Notes: generated by a model from the sequence alone, not told the origin. Positions 15,864 to 24,893 are shown, counted from the stretch's first letter. The stretch is 38,574 nucleotides of DNA from Silvibacterium sp. (GCA_019232935.1 JAFAMZ010000318.1:1-38574); one strand, 5' to 3'. Made by a program: numbers and translations.

Positions 15864-16784
15864 ATGGAACTGCGTCATCTGCGATATTTCTGTGCGGTTG
15901 CCGAGGAGCAGAGCTTTACCTCTGCAGCGCGACGTCTCCATGTGTCTCAGTCGGGTGTGAGCGGTCAGATAAGAGATCTGGAAAAAGAACTGGGTGTGAT
16001 GCTGCTGCGCCGGAACCGGCGCGAAGTGATGATGACGCCTGAGGGTGCGGTATTCCTGCGCGAGGCGCAGGAATTGCTTGCGCATGCGCAACGTGCCATC
16101 GACATGGTGACACGCACCTCGAAGGGTCAATACGGAAAGCTCACCGTCGGTCTGTGCGGGCCTGCAACGGCGCCATTCCTGCCGCGCCTGATCCGGGAGT
16201 TTCGGCGGCGTCAACCTGGTGTGGTGCTGTCCATCCGGGATTTTGAACCTGCGCGCCAGCCGGGGGCGCTCGCGAATCGGGAAATTGACATTGGTTTTAC
16301 CCGTGGCGTTCCGGCAGAGCATCGAGACGCGCTGCGCAGCGAGGTATTTTTCATCGAGCCGATCGTTGCAGCAGTGCCGGGAGGCCACGCGCTGGAAAAC
16401 GAGGAGGCAATTCAGTTAGCGCAGCTCTCCGGCGAGAGATTCGTTCTGTACGCGCGAGAGGGCGCTCCCGAGCTCTTCGACACGATAATTGCTATCTGTC
16501 GAAAGGCGAGGTTTTCTCCACATATCGTGGATACGGCCACCGTCTGGCAATCGATTCTGACGCTGGTGGAAGCTGGCGAGGGCGTGGCATTGGTTCCGGG
16601 ATGCGTGCAGCACCTGCGCTCCAGCGGTGTATGCTTCAAGCCACTGCGCGATCGTAGTTGTGAAGTAGATGTAGTGATGGCGTGGAGGAGGAACGACCCA
16701 GACGCGATCCGCGATGGCTTTGTGAACTTGCTGCGAAGGAGCCGACGAGATATCCAACGAGCTATGAAGGAATCTGCCGCATAG
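15864..16784 (+). CDS. LysR-family transcriptional regulator
   Basis: A 306-residue regulator. The N-terminal winged helix is classic: MELRHLRYFCAVAEEQSFT, then AARRLHVSQSGVSGQIRDLE. The effector-binding domain runs from about residue 90 to 295 and begins YGKLTVGLCGPATAPFLP. Overall length is normal. The ligand cannot be named. The divergent hydrolase and the intervening palindrome make that enzyme the likely target, with expression induced by its substrate or product. Confidence 0.92.
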   Translation: MELRHLRYFCAVAEEQSFTSAARRLHVSQSGVSGQIRDLEKELGVMLLRRNRREVMMTPEGAVFLREAQELLAHAQRAIDMVTRTSKGQYGKLTVGLCGPATAPFLPRLIREFRRRQPGVVLSIRDFEPARQPGALANREIDIGFTRGVPAEHRDALRSEVFFIEPIVAAVPGGHALENEEAIQLAQLSGERFVLYAREGAPELFDTIIAICRKARFSPHIVDTATVWQSILTLVEAGEGVALVPGCVQHLRSSGVCFKPLRDRSCEVDVVMAWRRNDPDAIRDGFVNLLRRSRRDIQRAMKESAA

Positions 16785-17304
16785 TGATCGGAGAACGCGC
16801 TTTGTCTCACCTAAATTCGCTTTCGAAGCGGGAGATCCCCAAATCGCATGTCCAGCCTTAATTTGTATCGAAAAGTCGCCTTGTGTATACCAATTTTTCA
16901 CTTCGATTGGCGAGAACAGGGCTTAGCACTCATTGAACCTGTTGCGGCTCGATCCCAGGATCAGTTGCGGGAAACGGGCAAATCGCCAGTTTGGTATCGT
17001 TGCAACGCGAGGCGGGTAGAAGCACCGGACTTCGGGCCCACGGACAGGCCTTCGTCCGTGGGGTAATCTTCAGCCCGGCAAAATAGGAAAGCGGTCCGAA
17101 GGACCTGCCTTTCTGCCGAAGGCTGGCGCGCAGCAGACACCGTGGCGAACTTCTCCCGATTCCCTCCCTTAGGCATTTTTGGAGGAACGGAATCGGGCCT
17201 CTCCGCCGCGCGGCCAAGCCGCGCCACCTTATTCCCGCGCCCAATCGTCACCCTCGCCGGTCCACCTGTCTCCCTGTGCCCTGATCCCGAGCTCTGGCCG
17301 GTGG
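16785..17304. other. Long spacer with small inverted repeats, no gene recognised
   Basis: This is the left part of an 867-base gap between convergent genes. It holds a hairpin at 17037-17062 (CCCACGGAC and GTCCGTGGG around eight bases) and a small one at about 17093-17105 (GGTCC GAA GGACC). Frames on both strands are proline- and arginine-rich and lack starts with ribosome sites. The hairpins may help terminate the LysR transcript. Confidence 0.5.
17037..17062. repeat. Hairpin-forming inverted repeat
   Basis: Perfect nine-base arms, CCCACGGAC and GTCCGTGGG, flank an eight-base loop. There is no T run on either side, so it is not a standard intrinsic terminator. It could be an interspersed palindrome. 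Confidence 0.6.
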
Positions 17305-17332
17305 CTGAGAATTTCCCCAAACCAGCTATACT
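17305..17332 (+). promoter_or_regulatory. Promoter-like sequence inside repeat copy A
   Basis: CTGAGA (17305-17310) and TATACT (17327-17332) are spaced by 16 bases and resemble a sigma-70 promoter, with four of six matches at -35 and five of six at -10. The second repeat copy keeps the same spacing (CCGACA, 16 bases, TACAAT). A transcript would start near 17339-17341 and meet the hairpin within about ten bases. Confidence 0.45.
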
Positions 17333-17349
17333 AAGAATAGGGACACAAG

Positions 17350-17378
17350 AAGCCCGGCCGCTCCGCGCAGCCGGGCTT
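17350..17378. terminator. GCCCGGC/GCCGGGC hairpin in repeat copy A
   Basis: AAGCCCGGC and GCCGGGCTT form a nine-base stem around an 11-base loop. T-rich sequence follows on both strands. It can act as an intrinsic terminator for the receptor gene on the minus strand, or end a very short forward transcript. Confidence 0.65.
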
Positions 17379-17617
17379 TGTCATCTTTGTCCCCTTTTGG
17401 GAAACGCCCCACAACACGCCATATCCGCAAGTTCAAAGAAGTGAATCGATTACACAATGCTCCTTTGATATGAAAGGCTTACAGGGTTTGCCACAGATGT
17501 GGTGCAATGTTGCGAAATAAGTCGTTTGTTTTCGATGACTCATTTATAAGCGCCTTGTAATGTGTAATATAGCGTATACATCGCCTTTAAATATAGAAAT
17601 ATCTATGAGATAGAGTA

Positions 17618-17643
17618 ATGCCGGGGGGAGGGGTACCCGGCAT
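17618..17643. terminator. G-rich hairpin next to the Oar-like receptor stop
   Basis: ATGCCGGG and CCCGGCAT form a perfect eight-base stem around ten bases that include GGGG and the start of GGTACC. It begins eight bases beyond the receptor stop codon. It lacks a clear T run, so it may stabilise the 3' end rather than terminate. It is the G-rich end of repeat copy A. Confidence 0.5.
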
Positions 17644-17651
17644 CGGTCACC

Positions 17652-20600
17652 TCAAAAGCTCAGGCGAGCGGCGAACTGGAAGGCCCTGGGGCCTCCCGAT
17701 CCGAACACCCCGCCAGCAGTAGAGACAGCCTTGCCGAAGCTCGATGAGAAGCTCGGATTCCCCTGGTCGGGCGAAAGCGTATTCGCAAAACCGGAGTAGT
17801 TCAGGTTGCTCGTGCCGAGGATGTTCGTCACGTTGAAGATGTTGAAGGCCTCTCCGATCAGGTTCAGGTTCCAGCGCTCCCCGAACCGGAAGGCGCGGCT
17901 CAGCCGGAAGTCGAGAGCATTGAAGCTGTCGTCGAAGTGAGCATGCTCGCTCACCTGCGGCAGGATCACATAGCTGTTGGTGCTTGCCTCATACACTCCG
18001 CCGCCGGCGTTTGTCCTGGCAATAAAGGCGTTCAGCTCGCGCGCGTTATGGAACTCGCGTCCGCCCGCATTGCGCTGTATGGTCGGCACCCGCTCGCTGC
18101 CGTCGGGTAGCAGAATGTCCATGGGAACACCCGAAGCAATGGTCCAGACCGGCGAGAACTGGAACTTCCAGGGCAGATTGGCGACGCCGCTCATCACCAG
18201 GCGATGCCGCTGGTCGTTGGGCGGAGGGCCGTATTCGAGTTGCAGATTACTAGGGTCGATCGGAGCGTATTCGAACGGGATCTGGTCGTCGTTGGCATAG
18301 TTGAATGCCTTGGCCAACGTGTAAGCGGCATCGAACTCACCGTACTTTCCGAAGCGGCGGCGGGCGCTGACCCAAAGCGCGTCGTACTTGGTCCCGACAG
18401 CGGACTCGAGGTCCGTAACCGTGGCCGGGCCGCCGGTCTCGGGATTGTAAACGGAACCGACGGGGCGTCCGATGATAAAGCGCGTACCGAAATTGTGAAC
18501 GCCGTCAACTTTCAGAGTAAGGTTGGTGCCGATTTGAGTCTCGAACCCCAGATTGGTCTGCTGAACCATCGGGTTGCGGAGGCGGTTGTTGATAACGTCG
18601 ATGCCCGTTGTTCCCGCTCCCGCGAAGAGGAATCCACTGAACGGGCTGGAGAGGACTTCAGGCGCGCCGGGCTTGAAAGTGCCGTCTGGATTGAGGTAGA
18701 CGGGCGTGCCGTCCGGCGCCGTGACTACGTTGCCGGCAGTAACGTTGAGAGCGAGCGCGCGGCCGTCGAAGCCTTTCTCAAGCGACATGATTTCAAGGGT
18801 GATCCGGTCGTAGTAGATGCCGTATCCGCCGTGAATGCTGAGTCTCGAATACGGCGAGAAGTTGAAGCCAACGCGCGGCCCCCAGTTGTTGTAATAATGG
18901 TGCCGGTTGCCCTGATAAAACGAATCGACTATCGGATTGCGCTGTGAATACCAGCTCAGGTTGTTAAGATTGGTATCCATTTCCCAGCGAAGCCCGAGAT
19001 TAAGCACCAGGTTAGACAGCACTTTCCAGTCATTCTGGGCGAACAGGCCAATGTGGTAGCTGTCGTTGTCCGGCAAATTGAGCGGATGCTGGGGCGTTGA
19101 GCTGCGCAGGCCCACTGCAAATAGCAGGTCGTCGTCGTTGACTACGCCATCCCCGTTGCGATCGAAATCCGGGAAGTCTTCGACGGCCTGAATGTTTCCC
19201 TGAATGAAGACGGGTAGGTAGAAGTCGGCGTCGATGGACTGGACTTCGGCACCGAAGCTCCATGTCTGCTTGCCGCGCGCCCATGTGAGCACGTCGTCTC
19301 CCTGGAGCCGGAACTGGCGGGTCTGCTGCGGAATGCGGTAGGTCGCGCCGTCGTCAAGATCGGGGTAGCTGATCTGCGGCGCCTGCACAATAGGATTGGT
19401 GATGTTGAGGAAATTATTATCCGCAAAACTCATTCGATTAATGAGTGTAGGCGTGAAGGTGTGAACCCAATCTACAATGAGCCCCTGAAGATGATTCTCG
19501 GCTGTCTGACGATAATTGGCCGTGCCGAGCGCGCGATCCAACTGGCTCTGGCCCAGGTCGTCCTCAAGCTGAAGCGAGTACCTGAAATCGATCCGGTCTC
19601 GTTCGCCGAGTTGCCAGTCGAGACGCGTGGTCGCCAGAAAGTCGTGCAGCGGCGCGGTGGCGAATGTCCGGCCGATGGTCCTGGTGGTGGTGTTGCGAAC
19701 GCCAACCAGATCTGCGCCAAGCTGTTGGCGGTCTTCGACCGCTACAAACCACCATGCCTTGTCCTGGCGGAATGGGCCGCCGATGTCGGCGGCGTACTGC
19801 TGGCGATGAAACGGCGGCGTTGTGCCGATTGAAGGATCGTAGGTAGCGGGCAGGCCTTGAAGAACCTTGTCGCGTTCGTAGAAGGCGACATCGCCGTGGA
19901 TCTGGTTGGTCCCCTGTTTTGTAACTACATTGGTTACAGCTGACCCTGAACGGCCCAGTTCCGCCGAGAAGCGGTTTGTGGCAATCTGAAACTCCTGCAC
20001 CGCATCTTCGGGAATATTTACGAGCGAGCCCCCAACCGCATCATCGTTGTTATCTGCGCCATCAATGGTTACGTTACTCCCGCGGCCGAGCTGTCCGGCA
20101 GTGGAGATCAGGACGGTATTCTCCTTGGTCGGATCGAAGTTGGGCGCTGGAGTGTTGCCGGGAACCAGAAGCGACAGCTCAAGATAGTTGCGGCCGTTCA
20201 GCGGCAACGTGGATATCTGCCGCGCGTTCACTAAGCCTCCGAGCGAAGAGGTTGTCGTGTCAACGGCAAGCGGGGTGTCCGCGATCACTTCGACGTTGCT
20301 TCGACTGGTGGCGATTTCTAGCCTAACCGCAATGCTGAGGTCCTGTCCCACATTGAGTGGGACATTCTGCTCATACGTGGCAAAACCGGGAGCGACCGCT
20401 CTTAGCTGGTAGGCAGCGGCGTCGAGCGTGGTGAAGGCGAAGGACCCATCATGACGCGTCAGAAAGGTACGGCTTGTACCTTGAGCCAGATTCGTCAGCG
20501 TTACGGTTACGTTCTGAACGACTTTGCCCGACGGATCGCTGACCACGCCAATGATTCTTGCCGACGCCAACTGCTGAGCGTGCATTCCGTATGCGGTGAG

Positions 20601-20657
20601 CAACAATAAAGCGCACGCAAGCGCGAGAACGCTTCTGCGAAAACTGAAACTGATCAA
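17652..20657 (-). CDS. Oar-like TonB-dependent receptor with carboxypeptidase-regulatory domain
   Basis: A 1001-residue outer membrane protein. A signal peptide (about 1-28, ending YGMHAQ) is followed by a carboxypeptidase-regulatory-like domain (about 35-115, GVVSDPSGKVVQNVTVTL). The plug region is rich in LPLNGRNYLELSLLVPG and TIDGADNNDDAVGG. A long barrel ends in a C-terminal Phe (FAARLSF). The LPLNGRNY signature is typical of the large Oar-like receptor family expanded in Acidobacteriota. The TTG at 20657 is favoured because GGAGG lies five bases before it; the ATG at 20723 would add a 22-residue basic leader ahead of the signal. The substrate is unknown, perhaps plant- or microbe-derived polymers or peptides. 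It lies downstream of a hybrid histidine kinase on the same strand, with about 217 bases between them. Confidence 0.9.
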   Translation of the reverse strand: MISFSFRRSVLALACALLLLTAYGMHAQQLASARIIGVVSDPSGKVVQNVTVTLTNLAQGTSRTFLTRHDGSFAFTTLDAAAYQLRAVAPGFATYEQNVPLNVGQDLSIAVRLEIATSRSNVEVIADTPLAVDTTTSSLGGLVNARQISTLPLNGRNYLELSLLVPGNTPAPNFDPTKENTVLISTAGQLGRGSNVTIDGADNNDDAVGGSLVNIPEDAVQEFQIATNRFSAELGRSGSAVTNVVTKQGTNQIHGDVAFYERDKVLQGLPATYDPSIGTTPPFHRQQYAADIGGPFRQDKAWWFVAVEDRQQLGADLVGVRNTTTRTIGRTFATAPLHDFLATTRLDWQLGERDRIDFRYSLQLEDDLGQSQLDRALGTANYRQTAENHLQGLIVDWVHTFTPTLINRMSFADNNFLNITNPIVQAPQISYPDLDDGATYRIPQQTRQFRLQGDDVLTWARGKQTWSFGAEVQSIDADFYLPVFIQGNIQAVEDFPDFDRNGDGVVNDDDLLFAVGLRSSTPQHPLNLPDNDSYHIGLFAQNDWKVLSNLVLNLGLRWEMDTNLNNLSWYSQRNPIVDSFYQGNRHHYYNNWGPRVGFNFSPYSRLSIHGGYGIYYDRITLEIMSLEKGFDGRALALNVTAGNVVTAPDGTPVYLNPDGTFKPGAPEVLSSPFSGFLFAGAGTTGIDVINNRLRNPMVQQTNLGFETQIGTNLTLKVDGVHNFGTRFIIGRPVGSVYNPETGGPATVTDLESAVGTKYDALWVSARRRFGKYGEFDAAYTLAKAFNYANDDQIPFEYAPIDPSNLQLEYGPPPNDQRHRLVMSGVANLPWKFQFSPVWTIASGVPMDILLPDGSERVPTIQRNAGGREFHNARELNAFIARTNAGGGVYEASTNSYVILPQVSEHAHFDDSFNALDFRLSRAFRFGERWNLNLIGEAFNIFNVTNILGTSNLNYSGFANTLSPDQGNPSFSSSFGKAVSTAGGVFGSGGPRAFQFAARLSF

Positions 20658-20874
20658 GACTTCCTCCGGCCTCAAAGCGGTTTTGCGTGCTCTCTCAGGT
20701 GCAGCGGAGCATCGCTGAGACATTAAGTGCCCAGAGGGGTGAAAGTCTTGGCCCGAAAGGTTGGCGTAACAGTCAATCGAATGGCTGAGCCTGGAGTGCG
20801 ATTTGCACAGATATCCGAAGTATTGGATCGCGCAGCTTGAGCTACTTTGCTGGAGCGCTTTGTGAAACGCCTGC

Positions 20875-23800
20875 TTACACTTGTCTGATTCCAGCCTTGC
20901 TCTCCGCGCTCGCCTCGCCTATGAAACTCAGCGGAAACAGCATCGAGAAGACGGTCCCACATCCGCGCCTGCTCTTCACCCCGAACCTGCCCTCATGTCT
21001 GTTCAGTATCTCCGCGCTGATCCACAATCCCAGGCCGGTCCCGCTGCTGCTCTTGGTGGTAAAAAAGGGCTCGAATAATCGAATGCGCGTCTCGTTGTCC
21101 ATCCCATGTCCGGTATCCGCGATTGTGACTCGCACAGCCTTTCGTCCCGTTTTCCAGTCCGAAGCCTCTCGAACCCGCAGGATAATTTTTCCGCCAGGCC
21201 GTGTTGCGTCGAACGCATTACCAATCAGGTTGGCAAACACCTGACGAATCTCCGGCGACAGGCATTCGGCGTACACCTCACCTCCATAATCCTTGCAAAG
21301 CACAATGCCCGAGTGTTTCAACCGTCCCTCGTAAATGGCGACCGCTGAATCCAGCAATTCACAAATATTGACCCGAGACGGCCCGCCCCGCGGCCGGTTG
21401 AATTGCAGGGTGCGAGTCACGATGTGGGACACACGCGCCAACTCCTCCAGAGCTGTCTTGGTGTAGGCGCGCGACTGCTGGTCCGTCGAGGTACCCTCGA
21501 TGAGATAAAGCAGATTCGTCACCGATTCCAGCGGATTGTTGATCTCGTGCGAGATCGATGAGGCCATTCGTCCGACCAGGGCCAGTTTCTCCGCCCTGCG
21601 CAGAGCCCCTTCGGTCCGCTTCTGAAGTGTTATGTCCTGAGTGATTCCGTCGAATCGGACAGCCCGTCCGTTTTCGTCATATGCCGACCGCCCCACCGCA
21701 CGGATCCACTTCTCCTCACCCTCCGGAGAGATGGTGCGGTACTCCACGTCGTAAATCGCATTGCCTGCAATCGACTGGTCGATGGCCTGCCGCACGCGCT
21801 CTCGGTCCTGCGGATGCAGCCGCGCATAAAACAGATCGATATTGACCTCCGCATCAGGGGGCAGCCAGAAATGCTCCTTCACGCGCGCATCCCATATCAA
21901 TTTGTCAAACGGCAAATTGCAGAACCAATAACCGATTGCCGCCGCTTTAGTGGCAAACAGAAAACGCTCGCGCTCCACTCGCCCGGCTTCTGCCGCTTCG
22001 CGCCTCAGCTTCGTGAGCTTCAGTTGCGACCGCACCCGAGCCAGCAGTTCCTGAGCGGTAAATGGTTTGACGAGATAGTCATCGGCGCCGAGATCCAGGC
22101 CCTCCAAGCGAACCTCTTCGCCAGCTCTTGCGGATAGCAGAATTATCGGAAGCGATTGTGTTCGCGGATCGTTTCTCAGTGCCCGCAGCAATTCGAACCC
22201 GTCCAGTTCCGGCATCATTACATCGCTCAGCACCAGATCGGGCGGATCGGCCAGTGCCACGGATAGCGCCTGGGCCCCATTTGAGACGGTACGCACCTCA
22301 AAATATTGGGCAAGCATCCGCCGGAGGTATTCGCGCATATCCGCGTTGTCATCTGCGAGCAGCACCCGCGATCTCACCCGCCGATCCGCCGCCGGGCTGT
22401 TCTCACGTGCGGCCGGCTCCGCAACAGTGGGCGTGGGGCTGTTCGGAAGCCATCGCAGTGCTTCCTCAACATAGTTCTCTGCGCGAAACCGCGCTGTCGC
22501 CGTGGACCACTCCGGCTGAGGCTCCTTGGAGCTCGCAGGAGTGATTCGCCTAGGTATCGTAACCGTAAAAGTCGTTCCTCCGCCATATTTGCTCTGGACG
22601 CGAATCGTCCCGCCAAGCATCTTGACCAGCTCCTGCACCAGCGCAAGTCCGATTCCAGTTCCCTCAAAGCTGCGGCCACCTGTGCCCTTCACCCGGTGAA
22701 AGCGTTGGAATATCTGCGGCAACTCCGATTCGGGGATGCCGATACCGGTATCTGCAACCTCGAGACGAACTGTCTCTTCCTCTTCGACCACCCGAACGGT
22801 GATGCCGCCCTCGAGCGTAAACTTGAAGGCATTCGAAAGAAGATTCAGCACAATCTTCTCCCACATCTCGCGGTCGACACTCACGGTTTCGGACAGCGGA
22901 GGACATTCGATGTTCAGCGTTAATCCTGCCTTTTCGGTAGCAGATCGGAAAACGCTCGCAAGCTCTGCTGTCAACTGAGCCACGTCCGTTGGCTGAAAAA
23001 CCGCACTGGTGCGGCGCGCCTCAATCCGGGAAAAATCCAAAAGGGTATTCACCAGTTTCAGCAGACGCATCGCGTTCCGCCGCGCCAGGTCCAGTTGTAC
23101 CCGTTCCTCGTTGCCAAAAATCCGCGTAGTTTCGGCCTTCGCAATTACCTGCTCCAGCGGACTCAACATGAGCGTCAGGGGCGTACGAAATTCATGGCTT
23201 ATGTTTGTAAAAAAGACCGTCTTGGCCTGGTCGAGATCGGCAAGCGCTTCCGCGCGCTTCCGCTCTTCTTCATACGCGCGCGCGTTTGCAATTGCGGTTG
23301 CAATCTGTGCAGCTGCAAGCTCCAGGAACCCGCGATAAGAATCATCGAACCTTAAACGTGGGCTGATGCCTGCCACAAGGTAGCCAGCAAGATGGTGCGC
23401 CACACTGGATTTGATCGGGACAACCGCAGCGCTATCGGGCGGATCGCTCCAGGGACCTGCCGGCACAGAGTCGAATCGGTCCTGCAAACGTTCCACCAGC
23501 ACGACGTTCTGCTCGATGCAATCATTCAATGGCCACGGCGTGCCCGATCCGTCTCGCAGGTTGATCGTCGGAGGGCAGAGAGGAGCGCAGTCCCCGTCCA
23601 CGCCCGCTTTGCCTGCCAGATGGGCTTCGGTTGCCGTTGTATTTCTCAGATAGAGCAGCGCGAACGGAATATCCTGGCGATGCGCCTCAAGAACCGCCGC
23701 CACTTCCACGCACGCCTCTTCCGCTGTTCGACCCTCAGTCGGCCGCGCTCCAAGGTCGCGGAGAGCGGTCAACCGCCGCTCGCCCACGATCTTCCCTGTT

Positions 23801-24285
23801 ATCTCGTGGACTGTCGCCAGCACCCCGCCGATGCCGCCTGCCGCAGTGTCATCGGGCACCGGACTGTACGCAACAGTGAAATGCGTCTCTTCGAGAAAAC
23901 CGAAACGGTTCACATCAAGCGGCAGGTCCTCCATCCAGGTCGACGGGCCGCCCTCGAAGGGCGTTCGGACCAGAGGGCCGATAATGTGCCATATTTCCGA
24001 CCAGCATTTGCTGCCCGGCTGTCCAAGGCTCAACCGGGGATGCTTGTCTCCCGGAACCGATATGTAGGCGTCGTTATACAACTGGCAGAATTCGGGGCCC
24101 CACCACAACAGCAGAGGAAACCGGTTTGCCAGCAGAAACCTCGTGATCGTCCGGAGTGTCGGAGACCAGGTTTCGACCGGTCCGATTGAAGTGCTGGACC
24201 AATCGAACTGCCGCATCAGTTCACCCATTTTCCCGCCATGGGCGAAGATTTCATCGGCAATGCTGATCGAGGTATTCGCGGGCAT
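20875..24285 (-). CDS. Soluble hybrid sensor with two histidine kinase cores
   Basis: A protein of about 1136 residues with no membrane segment. In order it has a PAS-like sensor (about 30-170, LLLWWGPEFCQLYNDAY), a GAF-like region (about 190-340), and a first HisKA/HATPase pair (NISHEFRTPL; DTGIGIPESELPQIF; GTGIGLALV). A receiver follows, with DLVLSDVMMPELDG as the phospho-Asp and VKPF as its Lys. Then come a PAS domain (about 790-905, ending VRFDGITQDIT) and a second HisKA/HATPase pair (SSISHEINNPLESV; ADTGHGMDNETRIRLFEPFF; GTGLGLWI). Both phospho-His residues and both ATP lids look intact. The ATG at 24285 has only a weak GGAAAC upstream; the longer frame to 24555 is less protein-like. It may control the downstream receptor, but that is positional only. 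Confidence 0.9.
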   Translation of the reverse strand: MPANTSISIADEIFAHGGKMGELMRQFDWSSTSIGPVETWSPTLRTITRFLLANRFPLLLWWGPEFCQLYNDAYISVPGDKHPRLSLGQPGSKCWSEIWHIIGPLVRTPFEGGPSTWMEDLPLDVNRFGFLEETHFTVAYSPVPDDTAAGGIGGVLATVHEITGKIVGERRLTALRDLGARPTEGRTAEEACVEVAAVLEAHRQDIPFALLYLRNTTATEAHLAGKAGVDGDCAPLCPPTINLRDGSGTPWPLNDCIEQNVVLVERLQDRFDSVPAGPWSDPPDSAAVVPIKSSVAHHLAGYLVAGISPRLRFDDSYRGFLELAAAQIATAIANARAYEEERKRAEALADLDQAKTVFFTNISHEFRTPLTLMLSPLEQVIAKAETTRIFGNEERVQLDLARRNAMRLLKLVNTLLDFSRIEARRTSAVFQPTDVAQLTAELASVFRSATEKAGLTLNIECPPLSETVSVDREMWEKIVLNLLSNAFKFTLEGGITVRVVEEEETVRLEVADTGIGIPESELPQIFQRFHRVKGTGGRSFEGTGIGLALVQELVKMLGGTIRVQSKYGGGTTFTVTIPRRITPASSKEPQPEWSTATARFRAENYVEEALRWLPNSPTPTVAEPAARENSPAADRRVRSRVLLADDNADMREYLRRMLAQYFEVRTVSNGAQALSVALADPPDLVLSDVMMPELDGFELLRALRNDPRTQSLPIILLSARAGEEVRLEGLDLGADDYLVKPFTAQELLARVRSQLKLTKLRREAAEAGRVERERFLFATKAAAIGYWFCNLPFDKLIWDARVKEHFWLPPDAEVNIDLFYARLHPQDRERVRQAIDQSIAGNAIYDVEYRTISPEGEEKWIRAVGRSAYDENGRAVRFDGITQDITLQKRTEGALRRAEKLALVGRMASSISHEINNPLESVTNLLYLIEGTSTDQQSRAYTKTALEELARVSHIVTRTLQFNRPRGGPSRVNICELLDSAVAIYEGRLKHSGIVLCKDYGGEVYAECLSPEIRQVFANLIGNAFDATRPGGKIILRVREASDWKTGRKAVRVTIADTGHGMDNETRIRLFEPFFTTKSSSGTGLGLWISAEILNRHEGRFGVKSRRGCGTVFSMLFPLSFIGEASAESKAGIRQV

Positions 24286-24473
24286 GATCGAACTGTTTCC
24301 CGGGCGACTGTTTCTCCATCCGGCGAGCGGTCCCAAAGGCCATGAGATCACCGGAGCTCGTTGGGTAAGAGTGTAAAAGAATTTCCCAGGTTCACCGAGA
24401 AATGGCCATGCTTCGCTCGAACCCCGTTTCACGGATTCTGTTTGATTTTTCGCGCAGCTTAAGTCCTGTGAAG

Positions 24474-24509
24474 TTTGCCAGCGCATTCTTGGATGCATGT
24501 CCTGGCAAA
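24474..24509. repeat. Inverted repeat upstream of the terminator
   Basis: TTTGCCAG (24474-24481) and CTGGCAAA (24502-24509) are perfect eight-base arms, with further partial pairing (GCAT and ATGC) inside. It could be a regulator site or a stem of a small RNA ending at the hairpin 135 bases downstream. Confidence 0.5.
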
Positions 24510-24643
24510 TTGCGATGTATGCGCTGTTTCCGAAGTTCTTCACCCGCGAAGACATGCCGGAATTTCCGAGAGTGTTGCTGGATAAAGCAACGTGCCGTTA
24601 CTTTCTGTGGTCACTTAACGCGCATCGTGGAAATGAGGGAGAA

Positions 24644-24677
24644 AAAAGGCCCGGGCACCCACGCTGCCGGGCCTTTT
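24644..24677. terminator. Strong hairpin with A and T tails
   Basis: AAAAGGCCCGG and CCGGGCCTTTT form a perfect 11-base stem around 12 bases. It can terminate transcription in both directions. The core and the preceding GAGGGAGA resemble the hairpins of the two composite repeat copies, but the promoter-like block and G-rich end are not evident here. Confidence 0.8.
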
Positions 24678-24893
24678 CTGTCAAGCGGGCCCACGCCCCG
24701 CTTAAACCTCGTTGCCCCGGGGAACATCCGAAAAGCGGATATCCAGAGCACAAGTTCATTTTGATGGCCTCCTGCCATCGGCGCAGACTATCTTTTGGAC
24801 AAAATCCCGGTTCCTCAGGAGAATTCGTCTCGGGTCCGCAGCCTGAAAAGATCGCAATGCCTACATTCGAGCCAAAAGCCGATAGGTGAAAGA

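Larger units (their letters stand above)
17305..17643 (+). repeat. Composite intergenic repeat, copy A
   Basis: Reading forward, the element has four parts. First comes a conserved block (AATTTCCCC, AACCAG, then TATACT and AATAGGG). Next is a GCCCGGC/GCCGGGC hairpin (17350-17378). An AT-rich middle follows (about 17440-17617). Last is a G-rich end containing CCGGGGGG, one variable base, then GGGGTACCC. A second copy with both ends conserved lies at 38565-38272 on the other strand. The G-rich end is eight bases past the stop of the Oar-like receptor gene, whose transcript would run through the element backwards. The AT-rich middle is only loosely similar between copies. No protein frame is conserved. 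Confidence 0.7.
24286..24893. other. Divergent spacer with structured region and terminator, no gene assigned
   Basis: This 608-base gap separates the hybrid kinase from the altronate dehydratase gene. It holds a long inverted repeat (24474-24509) and a strong hairpin terminator (24644-24677). Several frames cross it but are rich in Cys, Arg and Ser and have no ribosome sites. Something is probably transcribed and terminated here, because a terminator has no purpose between two divergent starts. Confidence 0.5.

Noticed and set aside
16848-17444. Small genes in the gap after the LysR gene
   Set aside because: Frames of 72-119 codons exist on both strands, but they are Pro/Arg rich, have no ribosome sites, and overlap several hairpins.
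20680-20725. A possible riboswitch before the Oar-like receptor gene
   Set aside because: The CTCAG/CTGAG pairing and a GCGGAGC stretch looked promising, but no conserved core of a known riboswitch class is present and the pairs are short.
24402-24764. A 120-codon gene that would explain the terminator at 24644
   Set aside because: The frame passes straight through the hairpin, is rich in Arg, Ser and Cys, and has no ribosome site or domain.
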